Positions 1 to 9,313 of a stretch of DNA of 64,000 nucleotides are shown piece by piece. The notes under the pieces were generated by a model, which was not told the origin of the DNA, ran no database searches, and worked only from the letters and a program-made list of their open reading frames with translations. How positions within the stretch are numbered: position 1 is the stretch's first letter; each line of letters starts with the position of its first letter. The position numbers were made by a program, and so were the translations under genes. This stretch comes from Sphingobium sp. AP50 (GTDB taxonomy: Bacteria > Pseudomonadota > Alphaproteobacteria > Sphingomonadales > Sphingomonadaceae). The stretch is from the NCBI RefSeq assembly GCF_900109095.1, contig NZ_FNYZ01000001.1, positions 248,001-312,000 of the forward strand. The letters run 5' to 3'.

Positions 1-1
1 G

Positions 2-448
2 GAACTGGGTCAGATGCCGGTCGGCACGATCATCCACAACATCGAAATGAAGCCGGGCAAGGGCGGTCAGCTCTGCCGTTCGGCGGGCACCTATGCTCAG
101 CTGGTCGGTCGTGATCGCGGCATGGTGATGGTGCGTCTGTCTTCGGGCGAACAGCGCTATATCCGTTCGGACTGCATGGGCACCATCGGCGCCGTCAGCA
201 ACCCGGACAATGGCAACACCAACCTTGCCAAGGCAGGCCGCAACCGTTGGAACGGCATTCGCCCTCTGACCCGCGGTGTTGCCAAGAACCCGGTCGATCA
301 CCCGCATGGCGGTGGTGAAGGCCGGACCTCGGGCGGCCGTCATCCGGTTACGCCTTGGGGCAAGCCGACCAAGGGTGCACGCACCCGCCACAACAAGGCG
401 ACGGACAAGTTCATCATCCGTAGCCGCCACGCGAAGAAGAAGAGGTAA
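2..448 (+). CDS. rplB: 50S ribosomal protein L2, C-terminal part (5' end outside window)
   Basis: The reading frame is open from the first bases and gives the last 148 residues of L2. The conserved C-terminal block is present ([20 protein letters not shown] region at 280-350), with the histidine-containing loop that reaches the peptidyl transferase centre of the 50S subunit. The basic KKKR tail precedes the stop. The gene is followed after 5 bp by rpsS, as in the standard S10 operon order. Only the start is missing; it lies upstream of the window. Confidence 0.97.
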   Translation, partial: ELGQMPVGTIIHNIEMKPGKGGQLCRSAGTYAQLVGRDRGMVMVRLSSGEQRYIRSDCMGTIGAVSNPDNGNTNLAKAGRNRWNGIRPLTRGVAKNPVDHPHGGGEGRTSGGRHPVTPWGKPTKGARTRHNKATDKFIIRSRHAKKKR

Positions 449-453
449 GCGAG

Positions 454-732
454 ATGGCTCGTTCCGTCTGGAAAGGTCCTTTCGTGGACCTCAGCCTTCT
501 GAAGAAGGCGGAAACGGCGCAGGACGCCAATGGCCGTACCGGTCCGATCAAGACCTGGTCGCGCCGTTCGACGATCCTGCCGCAGTTCGTTGGCCTGACG
601 TTCAACGTCTATAATGGCCGCAAGCATGTTCCGGTTGTCGTGAACGAGGAAATGGTGGGTCACAAGCTGGGCGAATTCGCCCCGACCCGCTACTTCCCTG
701 GTCACGCTGCCGACAAGAAGGGCAAGCGCTAA
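454..732 (+). CDS. rpsS: 30S ribosomal protein S19
   Basis: This 92-residue protein begins [12 protein letters not shown] and contains the S19 signature around [20 protein letters not shown]19 binds 16S rRNA with S13 in the head of the small subunit. Length is normal for the family. It lies between rplB and rplV in the S10 operon, and its stop codon shares one base with the rplV start (TAATG), which points to translational coupling. Confidence 0.97.
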   Translation: MARSVWKGPFVDLSLLKKAETAQDANGRTGPIKTWSRRSTILPQFVGLTFNVYNGRKHVPVVVNEEMVGHKLGEFAPTRYFPGHAADKKGKR

Positions 733-1118
733 TGAGCAAGGAAAAGGCTCCCCGTCGCGTCGCCGACAATGAGGCGCTGGCCGTTGGCACGCAGATCCGT
801 GGTTCGGCCCAGAAGCTGAACCTGGTCGCCACGCTCATCCGCGGCCGCAAGGTCGAGGACGCGCTGAACATCCTCGCCTTCTCGAAGAAGGCGATGGCCG
901 TCGACGTGCGCAAGGTGCTGGCTTCGGCCATCGCCAATGCGGAAAACAACCACAATCTGGACGTCGACGCTCTGGTCGTCGCGGAAGCATCGGTGGGCAA
1001 GAGCTTCACCCTGAAGCGCTTCCACGCTCGCGGCCGCGGCAAGTCGACCCGGATCCTGAAGCCCTTCAGCCGCGTACGCATTGTCGTGCGTGAAGCTGGC
1101 GAAGAGGCGGAGGCGTAA
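732..1118 (+). CDS. rplV: 50S ribosomal protein L22
   Basis: The 128-residue product has the L22 core ([20 protein letters not shown], then [17 protein letters not shown] near residues 95-112). The C-terminal beta hairpin of L22 lines the nascent peptide exit tunnel. It starts on the A of the rpsS stop codon. A strong ribosome binding site for the next gene (GGAGG at 1109-1113) lies inside its last codons. It ends in an acidic EAGEEAEA tail. Confidence 0.97.
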   Translation: MSKEKAPRRVADNEALAVGTQIRGSAQKLNLVATLIRGRKVEDALNILAFSKKAMAVDVRKVLASAIANAENNHNLDVDALVVAEASVGKSFTLKRFHARGRGKSTRILKPFSRVRIVVREAGEEAEA

Positions 1119-1122
1119 GCAC

Positions 1123-1818
1123 ATGGGTCACAAGAGCAATCCGATCGGTCTGCGTCTGCAGATCAACCGCACCTGGGACAGCCGCTGGTTTGCGGAAGGC
1201 CAGGATTATGGTCGTCTGCTGCTGGAAGATCTCAAGATCCGCCAGTTCATCATGAAGACCCTGCCGCAGGCCGCGATCTCCAAGGTCGTGATCGAGCGTC
1301 CGGCCAAGCTGTGCCGCGTGTCGATTTACGCTGCCCGTCCCGGTGTCATCATCGGCAAGAAGGGTGCGGACATTGAAAAGCTGCGCAAGAAGCTGGGCAG
1401 CCTGACGTCTTCGGACGTGTCGCTGAACATCGTCGAAATCCGCAAGCCGGAAATCGATTCGAAGCTCGTCGCACAGGGCATCGCCGATCAGCTGGAACGC
1501 CGCGTTGCTTTCCGTCGCGCCATGAAGCGTGCGGTGCAGTCGGCTCTCCGTCTGGGCGCCGAAGGCATCAAGATCACCTGCGGCGGCCGTCTGGGCGGCG
1601 CAGAGATCGCGCGCGTCGAATGGTATCGCGAAGGCCGCGTTCCGCTGCACACGCTGCGTGCGAACGTCGACTATGCCGAAGCCACGGCGCACACCGCCTA
1701 TGGCGTTTGCGGCATCAAGGTCTGGATCTTCAAGGGCGAGATTCTCGGCCATGATCCGTTCGCCACCGACCGGCTGATGCTGGAGGCTCAGACCTCCGGC
1801 GTGCGCCCGGCGCGCTGA
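1123..1818 (+). CDS. rpsC: 30S ribosomal protein S3
   Basis: The 231-residue protein starts [13 protein letters not shown], the invariant S3 N-terminus. I chose ATG 1123 over an in-frame upstream TTG at 1081 because GGAGG (1109-1113) sits nine bases before it. The KH domain is visible with its GxxG loop ([19 protein letters not shown], about residues 73-91). The C-terminal S3 domain follows, with [21 protein letters not shown]3 helps form the mRNA entry site. Confidence 0.97.
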   Translation: MGHKSNPIGLRLQINRTWDSRWFAEGQDYGRLLLEDLKIRQFIMKTLPQAAISKVVIERPAKLCRVSIYAARPGVIIGKKGADIEKLRKKLGSLTSSDVSLNIVEIRKPEIDSKLVAQGIADQLERRVAFRRAMKRAVQSALRLGAEGIKITCGGRLGGAEIARVEWYREGRVPLHTLRANVDYAEATAHTAYGVCGIKVWIFKGEILGHDPFATDRLMLEAQTSGVRPAR

Positions 1819-1839
1819 GAATAAGAAGGTAATAGCGTC

Positions 1840-2271
1840 ATGCTGCAACCGAAGAAAATGAAGTTCCGCAAGGCCTTCAAGGGCCGGATCAAGGGCGACG
1901 CCAAGGGCGGTTCGGCTTTGAATTTCGGCGCCTACGGCCTCAAGGCCATGGAACCCGAGCGCGTCACCGCACGTCAGATCGAAGCGGCTCGCCGCGCGAT
2001 CCAGCGTCACCTTCGCCGTCAGGGTCGTCTGTGGATCCGCGTATTCCCCGACGTGCCGGTTTCCAAGAAGCCTGCCGAAGTCCGTCAGGGTAAGGGTAAG
2101 GGTTCGGTCGAATATTGGGCTGCTCGCGTCAAGCCGGGCCGCATCCTGTTCGAACTGGACGGCGTGCCCGGTCCGCTCGCAGCAGAGGCCTTCTCGCGCG
2201 CCGCGATGAAGCTGCCCATCAAGACGAAGGTCGTTGCCCGCCTCGGCGACACCTCGCACCTGGAGGGTTAA
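1840..2271 (+). CDS. rplP: 50S ribosomal protein L16
   Basis: This 143-residue protein begins [16 protein letters not shown] and contains the L16 blocks [20 protein letters not shown] and [20 protein letters not shown]16 contacts the A-site tRNA on the 50S subunit. Family length is normal. It sits between rpsC and rpmC in the S10 operon, with a GGAGGG ribosome binding site for rpmC overlapping its end. Confidence 0.97.
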   Translation: MLQPKKMKFRKAFKGRIKGDAKGGSALNFGAYGLKAMEPERVTARQIEAARRAIQRHLRRQGRLWIRVFPDVPVSKKPAEVRQGKGKGSVEYWAARVKPGRILFELDGVPGPLAAEAFSRAAMKLPIKTKVVARLGDTSHLEG

Positions 2272-2274
2272 GCT

Positions 2275-2478
2275 GTGGCCAACGTTGCAGACCTCAAGAC
2301 CAAGACGGACGACGAACTGTCGACCGAACTCAACAACCTGAAGCGTGAGCAGTTCAATCTGCGCTTCCAGGCGGCTACCAACCAGCTGGAAAAGCCCAGC
2401 CGCGTGAAGGAAGTCCGTCGGTCGATCGCTCAGATCAAGACCCTGCAGACGGAGCGTAACAGCTCCGCTGCCAAGTAA
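2275..2478 (+). CDS. rpmC: 50S ribosomal protein L29
   Basis: The 67-residue helical protein shows the L29 pattern ([25 protein letters not shown], then [10 protein letters not shown]). L29 sits at the exit tunnel where trigger factor and SRP dock. The start codon is GTG, three bases after the rplP stop and close behind a GGAGGG ribosome binding site. No ATG in frame gives a full-length protein. Confidence 0.95.
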   Translation: MANVADLKTKTDDELSTELNNLKREQFNLRFQAATNQLEKPSRVKEVRRSIAQIKTLQTERNSSAAK

Positions 2479-2490
2479 AGGAACCACACG

Positions 2491-2754
2491 ATGCCCAAGC
2501 GCGTGCTGACGGGAACTGTGGTTTCCGACAAGACCGACAAGACGGTGGTCGTTCGCGTGGAGCGCAAGGTAAAGCATGCGCTCTACGGCAAGATCATCCG
2601 TATGTCGAAGAAGTACCATGCCCATGACGAGGGCAACGTCTACAAGGAAGGCGAAACGGTCCGTATCGAAGAGACCGCTCCGATTTCCAAGCTCAAGACC
2701 TGGAAGGTCATCGAGCGCGTAGACACCCACAAGTCGCCGGAGACGGCCGCTTAA
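2491..2754 (+). CDS. rpsQ: 30S ribosomal protein S17
   Basis: The 87-residue OB-fold protein begins [27 protein letters not shown], typical of S17, a primary 16S rRNA binder. It closes the S10-type part of the cluster. A 164-bp structured gap separates it from rplN, where S10 and spc operons are commonly divided in bacteria. Confidence 0.97.
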   Translation: MPKRVLTGTVVSDKTDKTVVVRVERKVKHALYGKIIRMSKKYHAHDEGNVYKEGETVRIEETAPISKLKTWKVIERVDTHKSPETAA

Positions 2755-2767
2755 GGGTAGCTCGTTC

Positions 2768-2854
2768 GGGCCTTTGAAGAAAAACGCTGCGCGGGGCTGG
2801 CCTTTTCCTTTCGGAAAGGGTACAGGCCCGCGCTTCGCGTAGAGTCAAAGGCTC
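2768..2854 (+). other. Nested stem-loop in the rpsQ-rplN gap
   Basis: Three nested pairings are visible. The outer arms are GCCTTTGA (2770-2777) and TCAAAGGC (2845-2852). The middle arms are GCGCGGG (2789-2795) with CCCGCGC (2827-2833), extended by CTG/CAG across one G-G mismatch. The inner hairpin is CCTTT (2807-2811) with AAAGG (2815-2819). No U-run follows, so it is not a simple terminator. It could be a processing site or a leader of the spc half of the cluster. The function is inferred from position only. Confidence 0.6.
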
Positions 2855-2918
2855 TAGGCACGAAATTCGGAACCGCCGGGAATTGCCCCGGTAGGCCAAA
2901 TAAGAAGGAACCGGATCT

Positions 2919-3287
2919 ATGATCCAGATGCAATCCAATCTTGACGTCGCTGACAACAGCGGCGCCAAGCGCGTCCAGTGCATCAAGGTGCTGGGCGGCT
3001 CGAAGCGTCGCTTCGCTGGCGTGGGCGACATCATCGTCGTCTCGATCAAGGAAGCTGCGCCTCGTGGTAAGGTGAAGAAGGGTGACGTGCATCGTGCCGT
3101 CATCGTGCGCACCGCCAAGGACGTGCGTCGCGCTGATGGCAGCGTGATTCGCTTCGACGGCAATGCCGCTGTGCTGATCAACAAGAACGAGGAGCCGATC
3201 GGCACCCGTATCTTTGGCCCCGTGGTTCGTGAACTGCGCGCCAAGAAGCACATGAAGATCATCTCGCTCGCTCCCGAGGTGCTGTAA
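2919..3287 (+). CDS. rplN: 50S ribosomal protein L14
   Basis: The 122-residue protein begins [20 protein letters not shown] and has the L14 beta-barrel blocks [15 protein letters not shown] and [25 protein letters not shown]14 binds 23S rRNA at the subunit interface. A clear AAGGA ribosome binding site lies upstream. Its stop overlaps the rplX start by one base. It is the first gene of the spc part. Confidence 0.97.
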   Translation: MIQMQSNLDVADNSGAKRVQCIKVLGGSKRRFAGVGDIIVVSIKEAAPRGKVKKGDVHRAVIVRTAKDVRRADGSVIRFDGNAAVLINKNEEPIGTRIFGPVVRELRAKKHMKIISLAPEVL

Positions 3288-3598
3288 TGAGCGCTGCAAA
3301 GATCAAGAAGGGCGACAAGATCGTCGTCCTGGCCGGCAAGGACAAGGGCCGTACCGGCGCCGTCCTCCAGGTCATGCCGAAGGAGGACAAGGTCCTCGTC
3401 GAAGGCATCAACGTGCATGCGCGTCATCGCAAGCCCGATCAGGCCAACCCGCAGGGTGGCATCGATCGCAAGCCTGCGCCGCTGCACATTTCGAACGTTG
3501 CTGTCGCCGACAAGGATGGCAAGCCGACCCGCGTCCGTTTCGAGGATCGCGACGGCAAGAAGGTCCGTGTCGCCGTCAAGTCCGGTGAGGTGCTGTAA
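3287..3598 (+). CDS. rplX: 50S ribosomal protein L24
   Basis: The 103-residue protein contains an N-terminal KOW motif ([20 protein letters not shown], residues 8-27) and the L24 block [18 protein letters not shown]24 is an early assembly protein near the exit tunnel. It overlaps both rplN and rplE by one base (TAATG junctions), suggesting coupled translation of the three genes. Confidence 0.97.
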   Translation: MSAAKIKKGDKIVVLAGKDKGRTGAVLQVMPKEDKVLVEGINVHARHRKPDQANPQGGIDRKPAPLHISNVAVADKDGKPTRVRFEDRDGKKVRVAVKSGEVL

Positions 3599-4170
3599 TG
3601 AGCGACAAGTATATCCCGCGCTCTAAGGCTGTCTACGACGCCGAAATCGTCAAGGCGATGACCGAGAAGTTCGGTTACACGAACGTCATGCAGATCCCCA
3701 AGATCGAAAAGATCGTGCTCAACATGGGCGTGGGCGAAGCGACGCAGGACAAGAAGAAGGTCACGCAGGCCGCCGAGGAAATGGAGCTGATCGCCGGTCA
3801 GAAGCCGGTCATCACCAAGGCTCGCAAGTCGATCGCGCAGTTCAAGCTGCGTGAAGGCATGCCGATCGGTGCCAAGGTCACGCTGCGCCGCGAGCGCATG
3901 TATGAATTCCTGGACCGCCTGATCAACATCGCTCTGCCGCGCGTTCGCGACTTTCGTGGTCTGAACCCCAAGAGCTTCGATGGTCGTGGCAACTACGCCT
4001 TTGGCATCAAGGAACAGCTGATTTTCCCGGAAATCAGCTATGACAAGATCGACAAGGTGCGTGGCATGGACATCATCGTGACCACCACGGCGAAGACGGA
4101 CGATGAAGCGCGCGAACTGCTGCGCCTCTTCGGCTTCCCCTTCCCGATCGAAGAGAAGCAGGCGGCCTGA
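3598..4170 (+). CDS. rplE: 50S ribosomal protein L5
   Basis: The 190-residue protein has the L5 signature regions ([16 protein letters not shown], then [22 protein letters not shown]). L5 binds 5S rRNA in the central protuberance. The length is slightly above the 179 residues of E. coli. It starts inside the rplX stop codon and is followed by a 69-bp spacer before rpsN. Confidence 0.97.
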   Translation: MSDKYIPRSKAVYDAEIVKAMTEKFGYTNVMQIPKIEKIVLNMGVGEATQDKKKVTQAAEEMELIAGQKPVITKARKSIAQFKLREGMPIGAKVTLRRERMYEFLDRLINIALPRVRDFRGLNPKSFDGRGNYAFGIKEQLIFPEISYDKIDKVRGMDIIVTTTAKTDDEARELLRLFGFPFPIEEKQAA

Positions 4171-4239
4171 AGCCCTTTTTAGGGAATTCTGGCCCCGCTT
4201 CTCTCCCAACCGCTTAAGCTAAGGAAGAGAACTTAAGTC

Positions 4240-4545
4240 ATGGCGAAACTGAGTTCGATCAACAAGAACGAGCGCCGCAAGAAGCTGGTGAAGAAATATG
4301 CCGGCCGTTATGCGAAGCTCAAGGCGATCGCGAATGATACCGCGGCTGAAGATGGCGATCGTCTGATCGCGCGTCTGAAGATGGCGGAGATCCCCCGCAA
4401 CGGCAACCCGACCCGCGTTCGGAACCGCTGCGAACTGACGGGGCGTCCCCGCGCTTATTACCGCAAATTCCGCCTCTGCCGCGTGCAGCTGCGTGATCTG
4501 GCCAACAAGGGCCTGATCCCCGGCGTCACCAAGTCGAGCTGGTAA
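4240..4545 (+). CDS. rpsN: 30S ribosomal protein S14, zinc-independent type
   Basis: The 101-residue protein has the long S14 form without the CxxC...CxxC zinc motif. It ends with the block [20 protein letters not shown] and KSSW. S14 is in the head of the 30S subunit. Upstream, AAGGAAGAGAA provides a ribosome binding site. It lies between rplE and rpsH as expected for the spc operon. Confidence 0.97.
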   Translation: MAKLSSINKNERRKKLVKKYAGRYAKLKAIANDTAAEDGDRLIARLKMAEIPRNGNPTRVRNRCELTGRPRAYYRKFRLCRVQLRDLANKGLIPGVTKSSW

Positions 4546-4557
4546 GGATCATTTGAG

Positions 4558-4953
4558 ATGGCATTGACCGATCCCCTGGGTGATATGCTCACCCGCATCC
4601 GCAACGGGCAGCAGGCGAAGAAGGACAGCGTTATGTCCCCCGCTTCCAAGCTGCGCGCCCGCGTGCTCGACGTGCTCCAGCGTGAAGGCTACATCCGTGG
4701 CTATTCCGAAGAGCTGCTTGGCCAGCATCCTGGCCTGCGCATCGAGCTGAAATATTTCGAAGGCGCACCGGCGATCAAGCATGTCGCCCGCGTTTCGAAG
4801 CCTGGCCGCCGCGTCTATTCGGGTTCCAAGGAACTGCCGGTAGTGCGCAATGGCCTGGGCATCACCATTGTCTCGACGCCCCGTGGCGTTCTGTCCGACG
4901 CCGAAGCGCGTGAACAGAATGTTGGTGGCGAAGTGCTGGCGGAGGTGTTCTGA
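4558..4953 (+). CDS. rpsH: 30S ribosomal protein S8
   Basis: The 131-residue protein begins [18 protein letters not shown] and ends with the S8 block [21 protein letters not shown]8 is a primary 16S rRNA binder, and in E. coli it also represses the spc operon by binding its own mRNA near rplE. I could not confirm an equivalent binding site here. The stop overlaps the rplF start by one base. Confidence 0.97.
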   Translation: MALTDPLGDMLTRIRNGQQAKKDSVMSPASKLRARVLDVLQREGYIRGYSEELLGQHPGLRIELKYFEGAPAIKHVARVSKPGRRVYSGSKELPVVRNGLGITIVSTPRGVLSDAEAREQNVGGEVLAEVF

Positions 4954-5486
4954 TGAGCCGTACTGGCAAAAAGCCGGTCACCGTGCCTTCGGGCGTGACC
5001 GCGTCCATCGCTGACGGTCAGCTGTCGGTGAAGGGGCCCAAGGGCACCCTCGCCATGCCGCTGGCCAACGAAGTCACCTACAGCATCGAAGATGGTGTGA
5101 TTGCGGTGAAGCCTGCCAATGACAGCAAGCGCGCTCGCGCTTTCTGGGGCATGCAGCGCACGCTGGTCGCCAACCTGATCACCGGTGTGACCGAAGGTTA
5201 CAGCAAGAAGCTGCTGATCACCGGCGTCGGTTATCGTGCGGATTCGAAGGGCAAGGTTCTGAACCTGAAGCTCGGCTATTCGCATGACGTCGATTTCGAG
5301 ATCCCGGAAGGTATCGAGATCAAGACCCCGGATAACACCACGGTCGAGATCATTGGTATCGACAAGCAGAAGGTCGGTCAGGTCGCTGCTGAGATCCGCC
5401 GCTGGCGCAAGCCCGAACCCTATAAGGGCAAGGGTATCAAGTACGCTGGCGAATTCATCTTCCGCAAGGAAGGGAAGAAGAAGTAA
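4953..5486 (+). CDS. rplF: 50S ribosomal protein L6
   Basis: The 177-residue protein begins [15 protein letters not shown] and ends with the L6 signature [19 protein letters not shown]. It contains the two tandem L6 domains and sits near the GTPase-associated centre. It is separated from rplR by a single base after the stop, so translation is probably coupled. Confidence 0.97.
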   Translation: MSRTGKKPVTVPSGVTASIADGQLSVKGPKGTLAMPLANEVTYSIEDGVIAVKPANDSKRARAFWGMQRTLVANLITGVTEGYSKKLLITGVGYRADSKGKVLNLKLGYSHDVDFEIPEGIEIKTPDNTTVEIIGIDKQKVGQVAAEIRRWRKPEPYKGKGIKYAGEFIFRKEGKKK

Positions 5487-5487
5487 G

Positions 5488-5853
5488 ATGGCAAAGCTTT
5501 CCCTCTTCGCGCGGCGTCGTCGCCGCGTTCGCACCGCGCTCAAGGCTGTTTCGGGCACTCGCCCGCGCCTCAGCATCCATCGTTCGGGCCGTCACATCTA
5601 CGCCCAGGTCATTGATGACGCCGCCGGCAAGACCGTCGCTGCTGCATCGACCCTGGACAAGGAAATCGGTTCGAAGGCTCTGGGCAAGACCGGCGCTTCC
5701 TCCGAAGCCGCTGCCGATGTCGGCAAGCGCGTCGCCGCTGCGGCGACCGCCGCTGGCGTCACCAAGGTCGTGTTCGACCGCGGTGGCTTCCTGTTCCATG
5801 GCCGCGTCAAGGCGCTGGCCGATGCGGCCCGTGAAGCCGGGCTGGAGTTCTGA
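5488..5853 (+). CDS. rplR: 50S ribosomal protein L18
   Basis: The 121-residue protein begins [19 protein letters not shown] and ends [17 protein letters not shown], the L18 terminus. L18 binds 5S rRNA. I chose ATG 5488, directly after the rplF stop and behind the ribosome binding site AAGGAAGGGAAG. The same frame is open further upstream, but only as a shadow within rplF. Confidence 0.96.
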   Translation: MAKLSLFARRRRRVRTALKAVSGTRPRLSIHRSGRHIYAQVIDDAAGKTVAAASTLDKEIGSKALGKTGASSEAAADVGKRVAAAATAAGVTKVVFDRGGFLFHGRVKALADAAREAGLEF

Positions 5854-5855
5854 TC

Positions 5856-6578
5856 ATGGCTGACGAAAACACCAACGAAGTCGTCGCACCCGTCGAGGGC
5901 GCCGAAGCGACTGCACCGACCGAAGGTCGTGGTCCCGGCCGTGGCCGTGGCAACCGTGGCGGTGGCGATCGCAACCGTGGCGATCGTGGCGGCCGTGGCC
6001 GTCGCGATGACCGCCGTGGCGGCAACCGCGACGAGGAGCAGGGCGAAGAACTGATCGAGAAGCTGGTTCACATCAACCGCGTCTCGAAGACCGTCAAGGG
6101 CGGTAAGCGCTTCGGTTTCGCAGCTCTCGTCGTCGTGGGCGATGGCAAGGGCCGTGCAGGCTTCGGCCATGGCAAGGCGCGCGAAGTGCCTGAAGCCATC
6201 AGCAAGGCGACTGCCGCTGCCAAGAAGGCAATGGTTCGCGTTCCGCTGAAGGAAGGCCGCACCCTGCATCATGACGGTCTCGGCCACTTCGGCGCCGGCA
6301 AGGTGACTGTCCGTTCGGCCCCGGCCGGTACGGGTATCATCGCCGGTGGTCCGATGCGCGCCGTGTTCGAAAGCCTCGGCGTCGCTGACGTCGTGACCAA
6401 GTCGAACGGCACGTCGAACCCCTACAACATGATCCGTGCGACCTTCGCGGCTCTGGTCGAACAGACCAGCCCGAAGTCGGTGGCCCAGCGTCGTGGCAAG
6501 AAGGTCGCTGACCTTCTGCGTCGCGGTGGTGCCTCCGCCGACGTCGCGCAGGCTGATGCCGAAGCGATTGCGGAGTAA
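5856..6578 (+). CDS. rpsE: 30S ribosomal protein S5 with an Arg/Gly-rich N-terminal extension
   Basis: The C-terminal 170 residues are standard S5: the dsRNA-binding-like domain from [18 protein letters not shown], then [19 protein letters not shown]. The product is 240 residues, about 70 longer than E. coli S5. The extra N-terminus is acidic at first and then a run of RG/RGG-like repeats (about residues 24-56) before [11 protein letters not shown]. The ATG is two bases after the rplR stop, and the extension has no stops and uses normal codons, so it appears genuine. Confidence 0.96.
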   Translation: MADENTNEVVAPVEGAEATAPTEGRGPGRGRGNRGGGDRNRGDRGGRGRRDDRRGGNRDEEQGEELIEKLVHINRVSKTVKGGKRFGFAALVVVGDGKGRAGFGHGKAREVPEAISKATAAAKKAMVRVPLKEGRTLHHDGLGHFGAGKVTVRSAPAGTGIIAGGPMRAVFESLGVADVVTKSNGTSNPYNMIRATFAALVEQTSPKSVAQRRGKKVADLLRRGGASADVAQADAEAIAE

Positions 6579-6583
6579 CTGAT

Positions 6584-6763
6584 ATGGCGAAGATCAAGAT
6601 CAAGCAGATCGGTTCGCCGATCCGCCGCCCCGAAGCCCAGAAGAAGATTCTGATCGGCCTGGGCCTTGGCAAGATGAACCGCGTGGTGGAACTGGAAGAC
6701 ACGGCGGAAGTCCGCGGTGCGATCCAGAAGCTGCCCCACATGGTGGCTGTGGTCGAAGGCTAA
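6584..6763 (+). CDS. rpmD: 50S ribosomal protein L30
   Basis: A short frame of 59 residues starts [20 protein letters not shown] and contains [20 protein letters not shown], the L30 signature, ending in HMVAVVEG. It starts five bases after rpsE. A strong hairpin follows 22 bases after the stop, so it is probably the last gene of this transcription unit. Confidence 0.95.
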   Translation: MAKIKIKQIGSPIRRPEAQKKILIGLGLGKMNRVVELEDTAEVRGAIQKLPHMVAVVEG

Positions 6764-6785
6764 GCCTTCCGATCACCGGAAAATA

Positions 6786-6821
6786 GAAAGGGCCGATTCG
6801 CGCAGGCGAATCGGCCCTTTC
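6786..6821 (+). terminator. Hairpin terminator after rpmD
   Basis: The arms GAAAGGGCCGATTCG (6786-6800) and CGAATCGGCCCTTTC (6807-6821) pair perfectly over 15 bp around a 6-base loop. The only U-run is the TTT inside the 3' arm, so termination may be partial. It separates rpmD from rplO, which most bacteria transcribe together. Confidence 0.75.
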
Positions 6822-7097
6822 TGCGTTTGGGGCCCCGGCGCCATTTTCCTATGTCCGGCCGCCATGCCATTCTGGCGCCGCTGATGCCCTGTCTTCGGGG
6901 CTGGACGGCGTGACAGGGAAGCTAAGGCGGGGAGGGCAGGGCCGATCATGGGCAAAGCCATGGTATGGAAAGATAATTTCCAACATTGGACAGGAAATGT
7001 CGTAATGCGCGGGACATATGCGAAGTTAAGCCCGCGCTTTCCAACAGGGCCTGTCGCGCTACGCCCGGTCAGCCGCCGCATTCCGGCGCATTAGGGG
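6822..7097. other. Non-coding part of the rpmD-rplO gap
   Basis: I find no convincing gene here. The reading frames present lack ribosome binding sites and show no protein-like composition. The stretch from 6960 to 7020 is clearly lower in GC than its surroundings. It lies between a hairpin terminator and a candidate rplO promoter, so it is best read as an untranslated inter-operon spacer. Confidence 0.6.
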
Positions 7098-7126
7098 GTG
7101 ACAATGGGGCCGCATCCCGCTATGGG
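7098..7126 (+). promoter_or_regulatory. Candidate promoter for rplO-secY-adk
   Basis: GTGACA (7098-7103) and TATGGG (7121-7126) are spaced by exactly 17 bases and resemble housekeeping -35 and -10 elements. A start near 7133 would give a leader of about 40 bases to the rplO ATG. The match is moderate; the position after a terminator supports it. Confidence 0.4.
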
Positions 7127-7172
7127 CGCCGCTTCCATTTCAGCGCGAACCAAGCGAAAGCGAGTGCAAATT

Positions 7173-7706
7173 ATGAAGCTCAACGAAATCAATGACAATG
7201 CCGGCGCCCGCAAGGGCCGGATGCGTGTCGGCCGTGGTATCGGCTCGGGCAAGGGCAAGACCGCCGGTCGCGGCCAGAAGGGTGCGAAGGCGCGTTCGGG
7301 CGTCAGCATCAACGGCTTCGAGGGTGGCCAGATGCCGCTCCACATGCGCATTCCGAAGCGCGGCTTCAACAACATCTTCGCCAAGGATTACGCGATCGTA
7401 AACCTGGGCGCCGTGCAGAAGGCGATCGACGAAGGCAAGCTGGACGCCAGCGCCACCATCGATCAGGCTGCCCTGAACGCTGCCAGCCTGACCCGCGGTG
7501 GCAAGGACGGCGTGCGCCTGCTGGCCAAGGGTGAACTGACCGCCAAGGTCAGCTTCCTGGTTGCCGGTGCCTCGCAGAGCGCCATCGACGCCGTCGAAAA
7601 GACCGGCGGCAAGGTCGAAGTGATCGTCGTCGTTCCGGCCGCCGAAAAGGCGAAGGCCAAGAAGGGCACCACCCTGGCTGCCAAGAAGGCCGCCAAGCAG
7701 GGCTGA
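7173..7706 (+). CDS. rplO: 50S ribosomal protein L15
   Basis: The 177-residue protein begins [37 protein letters not shown], the classical glycine-rich L15 N-terminus, and continues with [17 protein letters not shown]15 is a late 50S assembly protein. It is about 30 residues longer than E. coli L15 because of a lysine/alanine-rich tail. ATG 7173 was preferred to an upstream in-frame ATG at 7098 because homologous L15 starts at MKLNE. Confidence 0.96.
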   Translation: MKLNEINDNAGARKGRMRVGRGIGSGKGKTAGRGQKGAKARSGVSINGFEGGQMPLHMRIPKRGFNNIFAKDYAIVNLGAVQKAIDEGKLDASATIDQAALNAASLTRGGKDGVRLLAKGELTAKVSFLVAGASQSAIDAVEKTGGKVEVIVVVPAAEKAKAKKGTTLAAKKAAKQG

Positions 7707-7729
7707 TTTTTCGCCTGAGACTTGCATGC

Positions 7730-7765
7730 ATGACCCCGCTGCCCGATATGGGTTGGCGGGGTCAT
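7730..7765 (+). terminator. Hairpin between rplO and secY
   Basis: ATGACCCCGC (7730-7739) pairs perfectly with GCGGGGTCAT (7756-7765) around a 16-base loop. No T-run follows, so it may attenuate or stabilise the message rather than stop transcription completely. It lies in the 192-bp rplO-secY gap. Confidence 0.5.
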
Positions 7766-7898
7766 GTGCATCGGGGGACGCTATTTTGTCGCATAAGTGA
7801 CAAATCCCGGTTCGACAGCGCCCCACAGCCCCGTTAAGGGGATTCCCGATTCCGGCCCATATTGTATCCGGGCACGAGTGATTTGAAGGGCAGCCACC

Positions 7899-9263
7899 AT
7901 GGCATCGAGAGCCGACCAGCTCGCATCCAATCTCAGCCTCGCAAAGTTCAGCCAGGCGACCGACCTCAAGAAGCGCCTGTGGTTCACGCTGGGGGCGCTG
8001 ATCGTCTTCCGCTTCCTGAGCTTCGTGCCGCTGCCCGGCGTCGATCCGACTGCCCTGTCGCAGCTTTACAGCCAGACCAATGGCGGCATCCTCGACATCT
8101 TCAACACCTTCTCGGGTGGGTCGCTGTCGCGCATGAGCCTGATCGCGCTGGGCGTGATGCCTTATATCACGGCGTCGATCGTGGTGCAGCTTGGCGCCTC
8201 CCTCTCGCCGCAGCTTGCGGCGATCAAGAAGGAAGGCGAAAGCGGCCGCAAGAAGCTGAACCAATATACCCGCTATGGCACCGTCGGCCTGACCGCCGTG
8301 CAGGGCTATTTCATCGCTGTCGGCCTGGAGGGCTTTGGCGCCCAGTCGGGCGTGCAGGCGGTGATCGAGCCAGGCCTGCTGTTCCGCCTGACCGCCGTCG
8401 TCTCGCTGATCGGCGGCACGATGTTCCTGATGTGGCTGGGTGAACAGATCACCTCGCGCGGCATTGGTAACGGCACCTCGCTGATCATCATGGCGGGCAT
8501 CGTCGCCCAGCTTCCCGTGACGCTCAGCAACCTGTTCAAGTCGGGCAGCGAAGGGTCGATTTCCGGCCTGCTGATCTTCGTGATCGTGGTGGCCCTGATG
8601 GGGCTGGTGCTGCTGATCTGCTATATGGAGCGGGCGCAGCGCCGGGTGCTGATCCAATATCCCAAGCGCCAGACGCGCCAGGGCCTGATGCAGGCCGACC
8701 GCAGCCATCTCCCGCTGAAGGTCAACACCGCCGGCGTCATCCCGCCGATCTTCGCCTCGTCGCTGCTGCTGATGCCGCTGACCATTTCGCAGTTCGCGGG
8801 CCAGACCGTTGCCGGGGAAAGCAAGTGGGGCGACTTCGTTCTCTCGCTCAACCAGTATCTGGCCCATGGCACGCCGCTCTATATGGCGCTCTATGGTCTG
8901 GGCATCGTCTTCTTCTGCTTCTTCTACACCGCAGTCGTGTTCAATCCGGAAGAGACGGCCGACAATCTGAAGCGCAATGGCGGCTTCATTCCGGGCATCC
9001 GTCCGGGCAAGAACACCGAAAATTATCTGGACTATGTGCTGACGCGCATCACCGTCATCGGCGCGGCCTATCTGGCCTTCATCTGCCTTGTGCCGGAATT
9101 CGCGATCGCACGGGCGGGCATTCCCTTCTACCTTGGTGGGACTAGCCTGTTGATCGTGGTCAATGTTACGGTGGACACCGTGACCCAGATTCAGAGCCAT
9201 CTGCTCGCCCATCAATATGGCGATCTGATCAAGAAGGCGAAGCTCAAGGGTCGCATGCGCTGA
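7899..9263 (+). CDS. secY: Preprotein translocase subunit SecY
   Basis: The 454-residue inner-membrane protein has about ten transmembrane segments and the SecY blocks LPGVDPTALSQLYSQ, GIGNGTSLIIMAGIVAQLP (plug/TM5 region) and FYTAVVFNPEETADNLKRNGGFIPGIRPG. It forms the protein-conducting channel with SecE and SecG. The TG-rich start ATGGCATCGAG follows a GGGCAGCC spacer. Placement between rplO and adk is standard. Confidence 0.97.
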   Translation: MASRADQLASNLSLAKFSQATDLKKRLWFTLGALIVFRFLSFVPLPGVDPTALSQLYSQTNGGILDIFNTFSGGSLSRMSLIALGVMPYITASIVVQLGASLSPQLAAIKKEGESGRKKLNQYTRYGTVGLTAVQGYFIAVGLEGFGAQSGVQAVIEPGLLFRLTAVVSLIGGTMFLMWLGEQITSRGIGNGTSLIIMAGIVAQLPVTLSNLFKSGSEGSISGLLIFVIVVALMGLVLLICYMERAQRRVLIQYPKRQTRQGLMQADRSHLPLKVNTAGVIPPIFASSLLLMPLTISQFAGQTVAGESKWGDFVLSLNQYLAHGTPLYMALYGLGIVFFCFFYTAVVFNPEETADNLKRNGGFIPGIRPGKNTENYLDYVLTRITVIGAAYLAFICLVPEFAIARAGIPFYLGGTSLLIVVNVTVDTVTQIQSHLLAHQYGDLIKKAKLKGRMR

Positions 9264-9313
9264 GGGGCGTTTCGGCACTTTAATCAGCGCACGAACAGGG
9301 GAGAATGCGCGCA

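Noticed and set aside
1066-2730. Long open frame on the minus strand across rpsC-rpsQ
   Set aside because: It lies over certain ribosomal protein genes and reflects their codon bias; the translation resembles no protein.
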